From the NCBI GenBank assembly GCA_019054805.1, contig JAHQIY010000009.1, positions 1,178,001 to 1,242,000 of the forward strand: a stretch of DNA of 64,000 bases, written 5' to 3'. Positions 54,537 through 64,000 of the stretch are shown here, one piece after another. The position numbers were made by a program, and so were the translations under genes. The DNA is from Brachionus manjavacas. Lineage: Eukaryota > Rotifera > Eurotatoria > Ploima > Brachionidae. The notes beneath the pieces are model-generated. The model did no database searches. It saw only the letters and a program-made list of their open reading frames with translations, and was not told where the DNA came from. The stretch's first letter is position 1, and every line of letters starts with the position of its first letter.

Positions 54537-56689
54537 TGTTTTTCTATCAATTAAAATCAATAAAAAAAAGCTTATCCTACGGTGTTAGAATTTTTTTCCA
54601 AATCTGCTGAATTTGCGCAGATAAGACTGTCGATTCAATTTAGGTAAATTGATCAATAAATATTTTAGAATGTAAAAGTATACTTAATTTATATCCGATT
54701 GAGTTGGCTGTTTAAAAGCTCATTATTTCTAAAATTAAATACAAATTAGAAATTTTTTAGATTTTTGTGAGATTTTCTGAAAATATTTTCAGGTCAATGG
54801 CTACATTTTATTTTAAGAAATCTGCCAATTTTCAAGTAGAGCATTTAACATTGGAAATTTTTGGATCGAAAAAATTAAAGAATATGTTTATTTGCCACAT
54901 TTAATAAGAAAAAAATTAATTTGTTGATTTAAATTTAGAAAAATTAAAAATAAATGCTCGATTGCGTTTCAAGACTCTTTTTTACCTTAAAGAATAATCA
55001 TTTCTTTTTCTGCATACGAGTGGTGTCGATTTACAACACTCAGCCACAGATTGAATAAACATTTGAATTAATTTGAAATTTTCCTATTAAAATTACCAAA
55101 AAAATTTCTGTGCCAAAAATTCTTTTAAATGAATTGTTTTAAAACCGCTGCGGGGACTTTTTACCTTTTGAAAAAATTACGTTTTCTAAAGCTTTTAATA
55201 AAAAAAAAATTCTTTTAATAAAATTTTATTTTTTTTAAATATTCCAAAATTAACTTTATTAAATGGAAAAAATTTGTGTTTGTTTTTCTAGTTTTTCCAA
55301 TCAACAAGTTAAGATATAAAATTTTTAATTTAAAAACCAGCTGAATTATCTATTTGTAAAATCGATCGGGTGAATATAAATTAATAAAATTGTTTCTAGC
55401 TTAAAACTATTTAGTTCTTTAATCAACTGCGAGTTTTCTTCTCTCATTTGGATTTTTTATCTGATCAAAAACAATTTTATCTAATTTTTTTTTAAACTTG
55501 GGCGAAATTTAAATCCTTTTGAGTTTGCTGAAAAAAAAGAATAAAAGATAAATTTTTTTTCATACTAAACTAAATATAGAAAAAAGTGGTCATTTAAATA
55601 GTTCACGGGAAGACAAAATGTCAAATTTTGAACCAAAAACGTTCGTGTCCCCAAAAATCAAATGATTCCTGGTTGTCTTCGTTCAAACTGACCCGAACGG
55701 ATTAAACACAATTCACAAATTTTCTAAGTGGAAAAGTATTGGTAACAAAGCTCGGCTTAAGGTAATCATATTTACAATATTCAGGTCATGAAGAAACCTA
55801 ATATGTACACTTAAGATTAGGCCAAGAATATTTTTTCAAATTATTTTTTTTAAACTGAAAAAAAATTTTTCTTTGAAATAAAATCTCCACCTTCTTTATC
55901 TGATAAGATATACAATGGTTTTTGTTTAAAAGAAAACTGAACATAGCTTTTTTTTTTTATAAATAACAATTTCGAAGATTAAAAAAAATATAATTTTGAT
56001 CTTAGATAATTGAAAAAAGCTTATATAGGCTCAAAAATCTACAAACCAAAAGGTTAATTATTGTATACCAAAATATTTTAAGATTGCTTTTATTAATATT
56101 GTCTAGAAATTAGCTAGGTTACTAAATTTGATTTGTGTCAATAGGTTAAAATTATAACATATTTTTTGTACTTATATCTTGATATTTGGATCTTTGATAT
56201 TTTCATTCCAAATATCAAAATTCTCAAAATCTTAGCATTTCTATTACTTAGAAATAGATAGGGTTAGGCTATAAAATATCCATAGCAAAATTTTTTGTCA
56301 TAAAAATCAGCTAATAATTTTTTCAATTTAAGATTTTTTTAACACCTTGGTCTTTAATTGAAGAAAACCTTCAAATATCTAGTTAGTCTTTTTTTAAACT
56401 AGAGCTGAATTAATTTGGTTTTTGAATGAATAATTATTATTAATTATTTGCTTTTTTATTTTCTCAGGAAAAAGAAACTTAATGTTATAATATCAATAAA
56501 AATTTATGCATAAAAATCACTAACAAAAATATATTTTTTTAAAACAAATTTTAAATTTAAGAAAAACTTTTTGAATTTTACTAAAGAATCTAATTTTGCA
56601 AAAAAAATTGAAATTCGAGTAAAAATAAAAAATTTTCGATAGATAAAATTTAAACAAAATAAAACAAATAAATATCTATTGAGATTTTT
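54537..56689. other. Intergenic, 2.2 kb
   Basis: AT-rich and stop-rich. It holds the promoter side of the Gln-rich gene. No gene or structured repeat is supported. Confidence 0.5.
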
Positions 56690-57890
56690 TTGATTTTTTC
56701 AGATTTTTTATTAAAATTTTATCAGCTTTTTTTATTGACTAAACAACACTATTTTACATATTTTATGCAACATATGCATAACTTAAGTATTTCATCAAAA
56801 AAATACAGGACTAAAAACACTTTTAAATATTTTACAAGAAAGACTGTCAATTTGCTTTTCAAGTCATTTGTTCGACCTCATCTGGAGTTTGCAGTAGGGG
56901 CTTGGAATCTGTTTAGACGCAGTGATATCGAAATTCTAGAAAGGGTTCAAAGAAAGTTTTCAAAATTAGTTCCAGAACTTAAGTCAAAGCCTTACATTGA
57001 AAGGCGAGAGACTTTAGGTTGGACTACACTAGAAGAAAGACGCAGGCGGGGAGATCTAATCCAGCTTCACAAAATCCAACATGGACAAGATAGACTTCAG
57101 CCCATATATGGCAACCAACAATGGCGGAGCTACGTTATGGCGAAATGTGGCGATCGCCACACCATCTTTTGAGGTATTGTGGCGCCGCCATTGAATAAAA
57201 TTGTTAAAAATTTAAATAAAAAAAAAAATTTTTTTGATCAATAAAGATCAAAGTTTTTTTTAAATACTCCTTTTTCTTGTCTAAAAATTATCTTTTTCTT
57301 TATATTTTCGACGGATAAAAAATGTATTTCATTAACTTAACTGCTTTTAAATCAAGTTAATTTCAAATGCGGAGGCAGAGAGAACTTTTCCTGCTTTAAA
57401 AAGAATAAAAAATTGTCTCCGAAGCAGAACGGGTCAAGAAAGATTAAATAAAATAAGCCTCATGAATATTGAGTCATTTGAATTACAAGAAATTGACGAT
57501 TACAAAATTGTTGATATTTTTTCTATGCAAAAGAATAAAAGACTTAAACTTTTTTAAATATTTAAATTTTGCTTAACTTAAGCAAAACTAATGAAAGTTA
57601 GAATTTAACTAATGATTAGTTAAATTTTTCCAATTAATTTTAATTTTTTGCTCTTTTATGTTTTGAATTTTGAAAAAAATAACATTTTTTTAAAAAACTG
57701 ATTTTAAAATTTATTACTTTGTTATAAAGCCTCCCTCAACGCACCAATTCTATCCCTTTGGTTTTAAAGTTCGCCACACCATCTTCAACTCTCTATCTCC
57801 GCCACTGGCAACCAAATACTTGCCTCAACTAGATTAGAATCTTGCAGCATTACAAACACTAACATATTTAAAAATAAAATCGACTAGAAA
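56690..57890 (+). pseudogene. 3' end of a non-LTR retrotransposon ORF, split by a hAT insertion
   Basis: The plus-strand frame up to 57118 reads TVNLLFKSFVRPHLEFAVGA, WNLFRRSDIEILERVQRKFS, ERRETLGWTTLEERRRRGDL and IQLHKIQHGQ. This is the well-known C-terminal block (L..SFVRPHLEYAV..W.P....I..LE.VQRR.TK..) that follows the RT in CR1/Jockey/L2-type elements. The hAT element 57119-57807 cuts it. After the target duplication the same frame resumes (ILASTRL..NTNIFKNKID, stop near 57870), matching the usual VNxFKNxLDK ending. Removing the insert with one copy of the duplication restores the frame, so the retrotransposon ORF was intact here when it was hit. The 5' part is missing. Confidence 0.82.
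57119..57807 (+). mobile_element. hAT-family element, internally deleted, with 8-bp target duplication
   Basis: The ends are CAATGGCGGAG (left) and CTCCGCCACTG (right, complement CAGTGGCGGAG), typical hAT terminal repeats, and the exact 8-bp duplication GCAACCAA flanks the element (57111-57118 and 57808-57815). CGCCACACCATCTT occurs near both ends (57154 and 57771). Inside, one frame (about 57363-57557) reads SNAEAERTFPALKRIKNCLR, SRTGQERLNKISLMNIES and KNKRLKLF before a stop, which is the C-terminal dimerisation domain of hAT transposases of the ZMYM1-like type. The rest of the transposase is gone, so the copy is non-autonomous. The left end carries a perfect 14-bp palindrome GTGGCGATCGCCAC at 57147-57160. 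Confidence 0.88.
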
Positions 57891-59864
57891 CTTCGTTTTT
57901 GATAGAAATCGTTGACTATCTCATAAAAGTGATTAACAATCAACTTTAGAAGTATTAAATAATCGACGGAGACTGTAAAAGCAGGGCATCTACTGGTGTC
58001 ACTGTTTGGATTTTTTTTTCCCACAGCATTACCTCCTACTACTAAATAACTATTTTCATGTTTTAGTGTATCTGAAAGATTTGAGATTTGAGAAAAAAAA
58101 AGATCTTTATTTACCTTTTCGATCTATTTAGTTTGTTTCAAATTGAAATTTTTTTTTATAAATATAAAATTTAAAATACAACAATCTTTTTATGTTAACA
58201 AATTTAATCTAAAATTTTTTTTTAAGGTATTTCTTAAATAAATAAATTTCAAAACACCAAAGGCATCAATTGTTAAATCTTTTGATAAATTATCTTTAGG
58301 GTTACACAAACAGAACTCAAAAAATTTGTCTGAGCATTAATTCATGCAAACCAGTAAAACCGAATTTCCATTGATATGGATTGATAGTCTTTTCTAATTT
58401 TTCTTAGATGATTTTTTATTTTTAATTAATAATTTTAACATTTGAATTCGTGTAATTTTGGTTTTTAATCAGTGAGTCAAAATAATTCATTCAAAGTTTA
58501 AATCATCTGGTGTAATTTTAATCAGATAGATATGATCAAAAATTTATTAATTAATTTTGGAAAACAAAAGATAACTTCTCTCCTAGAAAAGGACAATATT
58601 TCGTTAAATGCGAACAAGTTTTTATAAGTTAAAAGATAGTTCTATCTAGATTCCGATTTAAAATAAAGTTCTTAAAGACTTGATTTTTTGATCGAAAAAT
58701 AGTTTTATTTAAATCTGTCTATCTTTTTTCTACATTTTTGTTCCCTTTTATTTAAGCTCTAGAAAAATGTCTGATAGCGGAAATATTTTTAAACCTTAAG
58801 AAAAAAAACTTATAGACTTGAAATCTTAAGTATTTTGATTATTGTTCTTTTCTCTTGTGTTATCTTTCAAAGAAGCAATTAAGAAAAAACTAGCCTAAAT
58901 TGCATAATTTCCATCTTTTAACTGTTTAAAATTAAGTTTTAAGCAAAAAACTTATTTTCTACAGCTGATGATCAATTCAAAATAACATTTCGATTCAAAG
59001 AGTTTATATTTTAGAGTTTAAGTTTTATTATCTATAGATATTAAAACTTAAATCTAAAACTAAACGTGGTCAAAATTTAATTGCTGATACTTTGCAATTA
59101 AATTTTATTTTTTATTTATTTGTTTTAAAAAAAGCGAGCTAAGGCTCCTTCAAATTTAAATTTAAAAATAAAAAAATCAGTCCTATAGTGATGACGATAT
59201 TATGAAAATATCAAGGACTTCAAGGTGTTTAGTTTCATATTTACTAAATGCTGGTGTTCTGCCATTGATAGCAAAAATATTGAGCTTACTGAAAAAGATA
59301 AAATCTTTCTCATTTTCTCGAAAACAAGCTTAACTTTTAGATCTCGCAATGAGATTGAGATATCTAAGAAAAATTCAATACGAAGTACAATATTTGATGG
59401 GTCCCAATGACTAAAAACAAAAATGAGTTTTATTTAAATTTTATTTTGAAAAAAAAATTGCACGGATTTTTTCAAATGAATTATATCAATTACTATCATA
59501 GCTTTTTCTACTCAATGATTTAAATAATGAATTTTAATTTTTTATATTAAATTAAAAATTTGAATCACTCGGATTAATTTATATTTCATTTAGGAGAAGT
59601 ATGCTACAATTTTTAGCTAAAAATTCTTTTAAAAAATGAATCTTACTAGTTAAATGAAAACAATTCCAGTATTTAATTAGAACTTGTTTTTTTGGAATAG
59701 AAAATTTAAAATAAATTTATGAAAAATTTTTAATTATTTCCTTAAGTTGATTGAATTAGTGTTAAACTTATTTATTTGCCTTTTGTTTAATTGATTTAAA
59801 TGATCTTTTGACTTCTTTTGCCCTTTAATTCATTGTCGTAATGCGATTCATGTGAGCTCGATAT
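57891..59864. other. Intergenic, 2 kb
   Basis: AT-rich, no supported gene. A plus-strand ORF of 61 codons at 59225-59410 has no recognisable features. Confidence 0.5.
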
Positions 59865-60185
59865 TTATGATTCTAAGTGAAAAGTGTGAGGGATTGAGGT
59901 TGAAAGCTTGTTTGGTTCAGATTTTGAATTAAGGATATTCGGTAATTGTTGGACAATTTGCGGTAAAGAAGGAATTTGAAACGATATTACTGAGTTTTGA
60001 GGGGACAGTGGAAATCTTATTTTGAATGATAGTTTCACAGTAGGATAGAAGCTTTCAAAAAAGCTGTCTAGTTGGTGCTGTTCGGCTTTCTTTTCCATTA
60101 TTTCTTTTCTGTGTTTCCAAACAGCGAGAGGGGTGAGTAAGTAGATCAGGTTAATTTTTAGAACTTCCAGACTCTTTTGATTCAA
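59865..60185 (-). CDS. Orphan ORF of 106 aa, possibly part of a broken gene
   Basis: The minus-strand ORF reads a hydrophobic start (VLKINLIYLLTPLAVW), a charged stretch (KHRKEIMEKKAEQHQLDSFF) and a Pro/Ser/Gln-rich end. It is less AT-rich than the surrounding DNA, which argues for coding or recently imported sequence. Further upstream on the same strand is another open stretch (VLIQDMPNTRLHDMIESKES, ending TAA) that is cut off by the mariner element at 60240, and beyond the mariner LLSERYLAGGLRYSVPLVVK ends with TAA exactly at the target site. They may be pieces of one retroelement or host gene. No family is recognised. Confidence 0.3.
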   Translation of the reverse strand: MNQKSLEVLKINLIYLLTPLAVWKHRKEIMEKKAEQHQLDSFFESFYPTVKLSFKIRFPLSPQNSVISFQIPSLPQIVQQLPNILNSKSEPNKLSTSIPHTFHLES

Positions 60186-60239
60186 TCATATCATGGAGTC
60201 GGGTATTCGGCATATCTTGAATCAAAACCCGCTTTATTA

Positions 60240-61432
60240 CGGGTGACAACATAAAATCGAGACGAACTTTAAAAGGTCATAACTCCTTTAATATTTATCA
60301 AAATAAAACGAAATTTTGAGAGAATTTAGCATTTTTATTCTTGTTTTTATTTATGCTTTTATATTTTTTCAACAAGTCCATTTCTTCTAATATTTTTGAG
60401 TCGTTTGGTTGTAGAGGCCAAAAGATCCTGTGCGAGATTTTGGTCCATATTTCTTGTACAAAGTCACATTTTATTCCTTAGTTCATCTTAGTTTTTTGCT
60501 CTCCAGCCATTCTCATACCGTTTTCCCTTTAAAATGGATCAAAAATCTTCAATTGGTCGTACTTCTGGCACATTTGCAGGGTTTTGGCATTTTTGCATTT
60601 TGGCATTTTTGCAAATTTGATATTTTGGTCAATCAAGTAGTTGACACTTGTATAGGCATAATGAGAGCTCGCCAAGTCGGGCCAGAACTTATAGTTACCG
60701 TCTGAAATGTGTTTTTTAATAAACAGAATGATTCCACGCTTTATAAAGTCTAAAAAGACAGTTTGGTTGACTGCATGTCCACTTTTTCGTATGATTGGCG
60801 CCGTAATACCCCTCTCAGAAATGACCAACCAAACAAGTAATTTCTGTTCAAATTTCTTAACTGGGGTAAATTTTGTACTTGCTGGTGTTGCAGCAATGTA
60901 ACTTGAGTAAAATATATCATTTCTATTGATTTTATCATGACTGAGAATAAAATAGGATTCATCGTCTTAAGTCCAGGAAATATTTGGAATTTTTGAATAC
61001 GAATTTCTACATTTAACTCTAGCTACTTTTTTTTGCATTTCGGTTCGGTCAGGGATTTTCATCTATTTCAAGGTGTTATTTGAAGCTTCTTCAACAATTT
61101 TGAGACCATTCGTGGCTTATATCGAAATTTTTGACTGCTTGACTCTGACTAATGTTGTCTTTGTGATCAAATTTTTCTGCCATAAAATGCCTCACGGTGA
61201 AAATCTTTCAAAGTGATCTATTTTCGTTAAAAAACGCGTACATGCGAATTCTTTGGGCCTCTTCTCTAGATGAATTTATTTTGGTCATTTTTAGTTCAAA
61301 TTGAATAATTTTTTTCTATCGTATTTAAAATTAAATTTACTTCAAGAATGTGGAAAGAGATTTAAAAAAAAAATTTAAAATAGCATTGCAAATGATACTT
61401 AAAGTTAGTCTCGATTTTAAGTTGTCACCGGT
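60240..61432 (-). mobile_element. Tc1/mariner-type element, copy 2 (defective)
   Basis: Same family as copy 1 at 25.7 kb. Inverted ends GGGTGACAACATAAAATCGA (60241 on) and the complement of GGTGACAACTTAAAATCGAG (about 61396-61429) are flanked by TA at 60238-60239 and 61433-61434. The minus-strand transposase shows MTKINSSREEAQRIRMYAFF near the start, then a deletion in the helix-turn-helix region relative to copy 1. Further on are LVISERGITAPIIRKSGHAV and FWPDLASSHYAYTSVNYLID (second catalytic Asp). A small duplication (TTTTGCATTTTGGCATTTTT near 60591-60610) throws the frame before the third acidic residue. Both copies are dead, but in different places. Confidence 0.88.
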
Positions 61433-61748
61433 TATTCATCAACCAGCTTGACAACCAATGGAACAGAATAACGAAGTCCTCCCGCTAAATATCTTTCGCT
61501 CAGTAAGAGTTACTTATTCAATATTAATTTTTTACTTTTTAATTATAACTAGGCAAATTAAACTTTGTCATTTTTCTTGAAGTCTAATTTAAAAAAATTT
61601 TATTAAACTTTGTCAAATTAATCTCTTTTATTCTTTAACTTGTCTTAATTAGCTAGCCACATTAAAGTCTTTTAAATTGGACTTGTCAAAGTTAGTTAAA
61701 ATTATTAAAATGAATCCACCTCATAAAAAACAATCTCTAAAAATAGGT
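61433..61748. other. Flank between mariner copy 2 and the retrotransposon
   Basis: Repeated related words (AACTTTGTCA, ACTTGTCAAA and similar around 61558-61690) suggest a small decayed tandem repeat, perhaps the 5' untranslated part of the following retrotransposon. No gene is seen. Confidence 0.4.
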
Positions 61749-61751
61749 TAG

Positions 61752-64000
61752 TAATTATACATTGGAATCGTGCCTATCTCCCTAATACGGTTAAACTGTT
61801 AGAAACTTTTTGGCTCAGAAAATTCCTGATATAGTATTACTAAACGAAAAAAAAATTGATTTGAGTGAATCAAATATTTATTTTGATTTTAAAAATTACA
61901 TTTCAATTACTAAGCAACGAAATAAATATGGAGGAGGAGTAGCTAATTTAGTTAAGGAAGGCATAAAATTTTTTCAATATTTTAGGAGTTTTCTTCAGAA
62001 ATTCTCTCAATTAAGCTAAATTTTGGAAAAAGCGATCAACTTTATGTGTTTAGCCTATTTAACCCACCTAATGTACATCTTGATTTTGATCTTTTTGAAA
62101 AAATAAATAGGAAATGTAAAAACTATATTCTTAGTGGTGATCTTAACGCTCGGTCAAAACAAATAGGCTGTATAGGAGAAAATCAAAATAGAATTATTTT
62201 GGAATAGATAATTAATGAATTAGATTTTTTTGTAATCAATGACAAAATCCCTACTTATTATATCTTTAATAGAGAATATTTTGAAATTCTTGATTTGTTT
62301 TTAGAATCATCTTCAGTAACAAATTAAAATAAATGAGTTTCGAGTTCTCAGTAATCAGGATATGATAAGTGACCATTTTCCAGTCAAAACTTCCATAGCT
62401 TTCGATTACTTATTAACTGTGAAATCCCTATCAAAAAAATTTAATTATAAAAAAGTAAATTGACATTTATTTCGTGAAGTTTTAAATGTCCCAAGGCATT
62501 TCTCAGTAGTTTCTGCAGGGACGATTGACGAACAAAACGAAACAATTACCAAAACAATATTTGCAGCTGCAAAAAAAAGAATACCTTTTCAGTCTAAAAA
62601 AGTTTTCAAGAGCAGTCTACCTCCTTATAGATTTGATTACAGAACGTAGGAAAATAAGAAGATATTTTCAAAAAACTCGCTGTCAACTGACCAAACAAAG
62701 ATATAATCATTTAACATTGGAAATTAGAATTAGCCTGAAAAAATTTTGGAATCAAAATTGGTTTGATTTTATTAAAAAGATGGGGAAAAACCCCCTATCA
62801 AGCAGGCCATTCTGAAAAAAATAAATAAGTTTAAATCAAAAAAAGGATCAAATTTTATCCCGACTCTAACTCTTAACAACCTAGATTTGAAAACAGATGA
62901 GAAAAAAGAGAAATTATTTGGAAAAAAATTATCTTCAACATTCAGTCTTAATACTGACCTCGAAAACACTGGAAAAGATATAAATATAACTTATTTTAAT
63001 TCAAAATACTTTAAGAATAATAGTCAGCTAATAATCAACGAACCGATTAGCCTTAATGAAATGATTATGGCATTAAATAGGTTAAAAGGAGAAGCAGCTT
63101 GCGGACCAGACCTTATGCACAATTTAATGCTAAAAAACCTACCCTTAAATTTATTAAAAGAAATAATCGATCTTTTTAATTTTAGTCTCCAAGAAGGTAC
63201 AGTTCCTAAAGCTTTGAAAAGTGCCTATATCACAATATTACATAAGAAATCTTCTCCTACACAAGACCCATCCAATTATCCACCTATTAGCATTACAAGC
63301 TGTCTAGGTAAACTGCTTGAACATATTATTTTTTCAAGGTTATATTATTTCTTGGAAAAAAATTCTTTACTAATTCAGGAACAATCTGGTTCTAGGAAAA
63401 ATCAGAGAACCGCAGATAATTTAGTTTTCCTTGTCCAAAAAGTTGTCGAATCTTTTAATAGAAAGAAAAAAGTATGTTGCTTATTTTTTGACATTTCTAA
63501 AGCTGTTGACAAAGTTTGGCATGAAGGTTTAATCTACAAGCTGATAAAGATAAATATACCAACCTATTTAATTTATTGGATTTAAGCATTTCTTAACTGT
63601 AGAATATTTAAAGTAAATATAAATAATCATATTAGTTGTGATGAGGACATCACTGTGTATGTAATCGGTTCGCTGTGCAGTTGCATGCACTCGTATTTCA
63701 TATTTATATTTCATAGTTAATTATTTTATTTATTTCATTTTTATTCATATTTTCTTTATTTGTATAATGTGATTTATATTTCCGCCCGGTGTTCAGTCTA
63801 CGACGACAACCGGGCCCGGTTTTCTTTTTAAATTAATAAAGTTTTATAACTTAAATAAACAATTTGTTTACTATATTTTATAGTGATGAATTCAAAATAT
63901 CTGCTGGCGTTCCTCAAGGATCAGTTATTAACCCTTTATTATTTAGTATATTTATCAATGATATTCCTAAAAGAAATAAAACTAATGAAGAATATTCACT
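61752..64000 (+). mobile_element. Defective non-LTR retrotransposon (endonuclease and reverse transcriptase), cut by window end
   Basis: Plus strand. Endonuclease: IIHWNRAYLPNTVKLLETF, then after a frameshift AQKIPDIVLLNEKKIDLSES (catalytic Glu in LNE) and RNKYGGGVANLVKEGIKFF, then after another shift YILSGDLNARSKQIG (GDxNAR) and PTYYIFNREYFEILDLF. The RT follows (62525 on): AACGPDLMHNLMLKNLP, YPPISITSCLGKLLEHIIF (Pro for the usual Arg of YRPIS), QSGSRKNQRTADNL, FFDISKAVDKVWHEGL (first RT Asp), and after an LTR-like insertion [20 protein letters not shown]. The FADD box lies beyond the window. In-frame stops at 62813 and near 63583 and several endonuclease frameshifts show that the copy is dead. 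The motif order fits Jockey/CR1-type elements. Confidence 0.88.
63637..63880. mobile_element. LTR-like insertion (candidate solo LTR) inside the reverse transcriptase
   Basis: The RT frame breaks after ..NINNHIS and resumes with [10 protein letters not shown]. The 244 bp between begin TGTGATGAGG and end with TA, flanked by TAGT on both sides (63633-63636 and 63881-63884). Removing the insert and one TAGT restores the RT frame exactly, which proves the boundaries. The insert starts with TG and contains a perfect GTGATG/CATCAC inverted repeat at its left end, a GC-rich hairpin-capable CCGGTG..CAACCGGGCCCGG block (63785-63819) and an AATAAA signal (63835-63840). This is what a solo LTR of a Gypsy-type element would look like, though the right end lacks the usual CA. 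Confidence 0.72.

Noticed and set aside
1..64000. CRISPR arrays, prokaryotic operons, phage or integron features
   Set aside because: No regularly spaced repeats, no Shine-Dalgarno-led gene strings; genes have spliceosomal introns and animal orthologues.

Overview
The window looks like nuclear DNA of a small, very AT-rich invertebrate animal. Genes are split by introns with GT..AG ends, the gene set is metazoan (a PCTAIRE-type cyclin-dependent kinase, FAM91A1, ZFYVE19/ANCHR, XPF/ERCC4, a neuronal-calcium-sensor-like EF-hand protein), and the intergenic DNA is full of decayed transposons. A monogonont rotifer such as Brachionus would fit the base composition and compact genes, but nothing here proves the genus. 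I saw no prokaryotic, organellar, viral or CRISPR features.

Layout. 0.2-8.9 kb, minus: a PCTAIRE kinase gene reconstructed as six exons; its large introns carry a MITE-like inverted-repeat element and a decayed tandem array. 8.9-15.8 kb: intergenic, with a direct duplication. 15.8-16.5 kb, minus: EF-hand calcium sensor. 17.7-19.0 kb, minus: unrecognised protein with one membrane segment. 21.6-21.9 kb: relic of a mariner transposase. 22.2-23.3 kb, minus: bacterial-type D-lactate/2-hydroxyacid dehydrogenase in one exon. 24.8-31 kb: transposon graveyard, with a reverse-transcriptase relic, a Tc1/mariner element (copy 1) nested in a pogo-like transposase gene, further RT scraps, and a 1.24-kb element with perfect 27-bp terminal inverted repeats and TA target duplications. 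31.0-34.8 kb: FAM91A1 (minus) and ZFYVE19 (plus), head to head with 189 bp between start codons. 35-44 kb: foldback element, non-LTR retrotransposon debris, and a small secreted Cys-rich peptide gene. 44.4-49.5 kb, plus: complete eight-exon XPF endonuclease gene. 52.6-54.5 kb, minus: Gln-rich protein with two candidate alternative first exons. 56.7-57.9 kb: non-LTR retrotransposon 3' end split by an internally deleted hAT element with an exact 8-bp target duplication. 60.2-61.4 kb: mariner copy 2. 61.7-64.0 kb: defective non-LTR retrotransposon (endonuclease plus RT), interrupted by a 244-bp LTR-like insertion with a 4-bp target duplication and cut by the window end.

The host genes do unrelated housekeeping or signalling jobs: nucleotide excision repair (XPF), Golgi/endosome vesicle tethering (FAM91A1), abscission control (ZFYVE19), kinase and calcium signalling, and fermentation-type metabolism (D-LDH). 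No operon-like or defence-island logic is visible, and I did not find a convincing undescribed system. The most informative points are the gene reconstructions across introns, the three datable nested transposon insertions, the bidirectional FAM91A1/ZFYVE19 promoter, possible spliced-leader acceptor sites next to start codons, and the D-LDH as a gene-transfer candidate.
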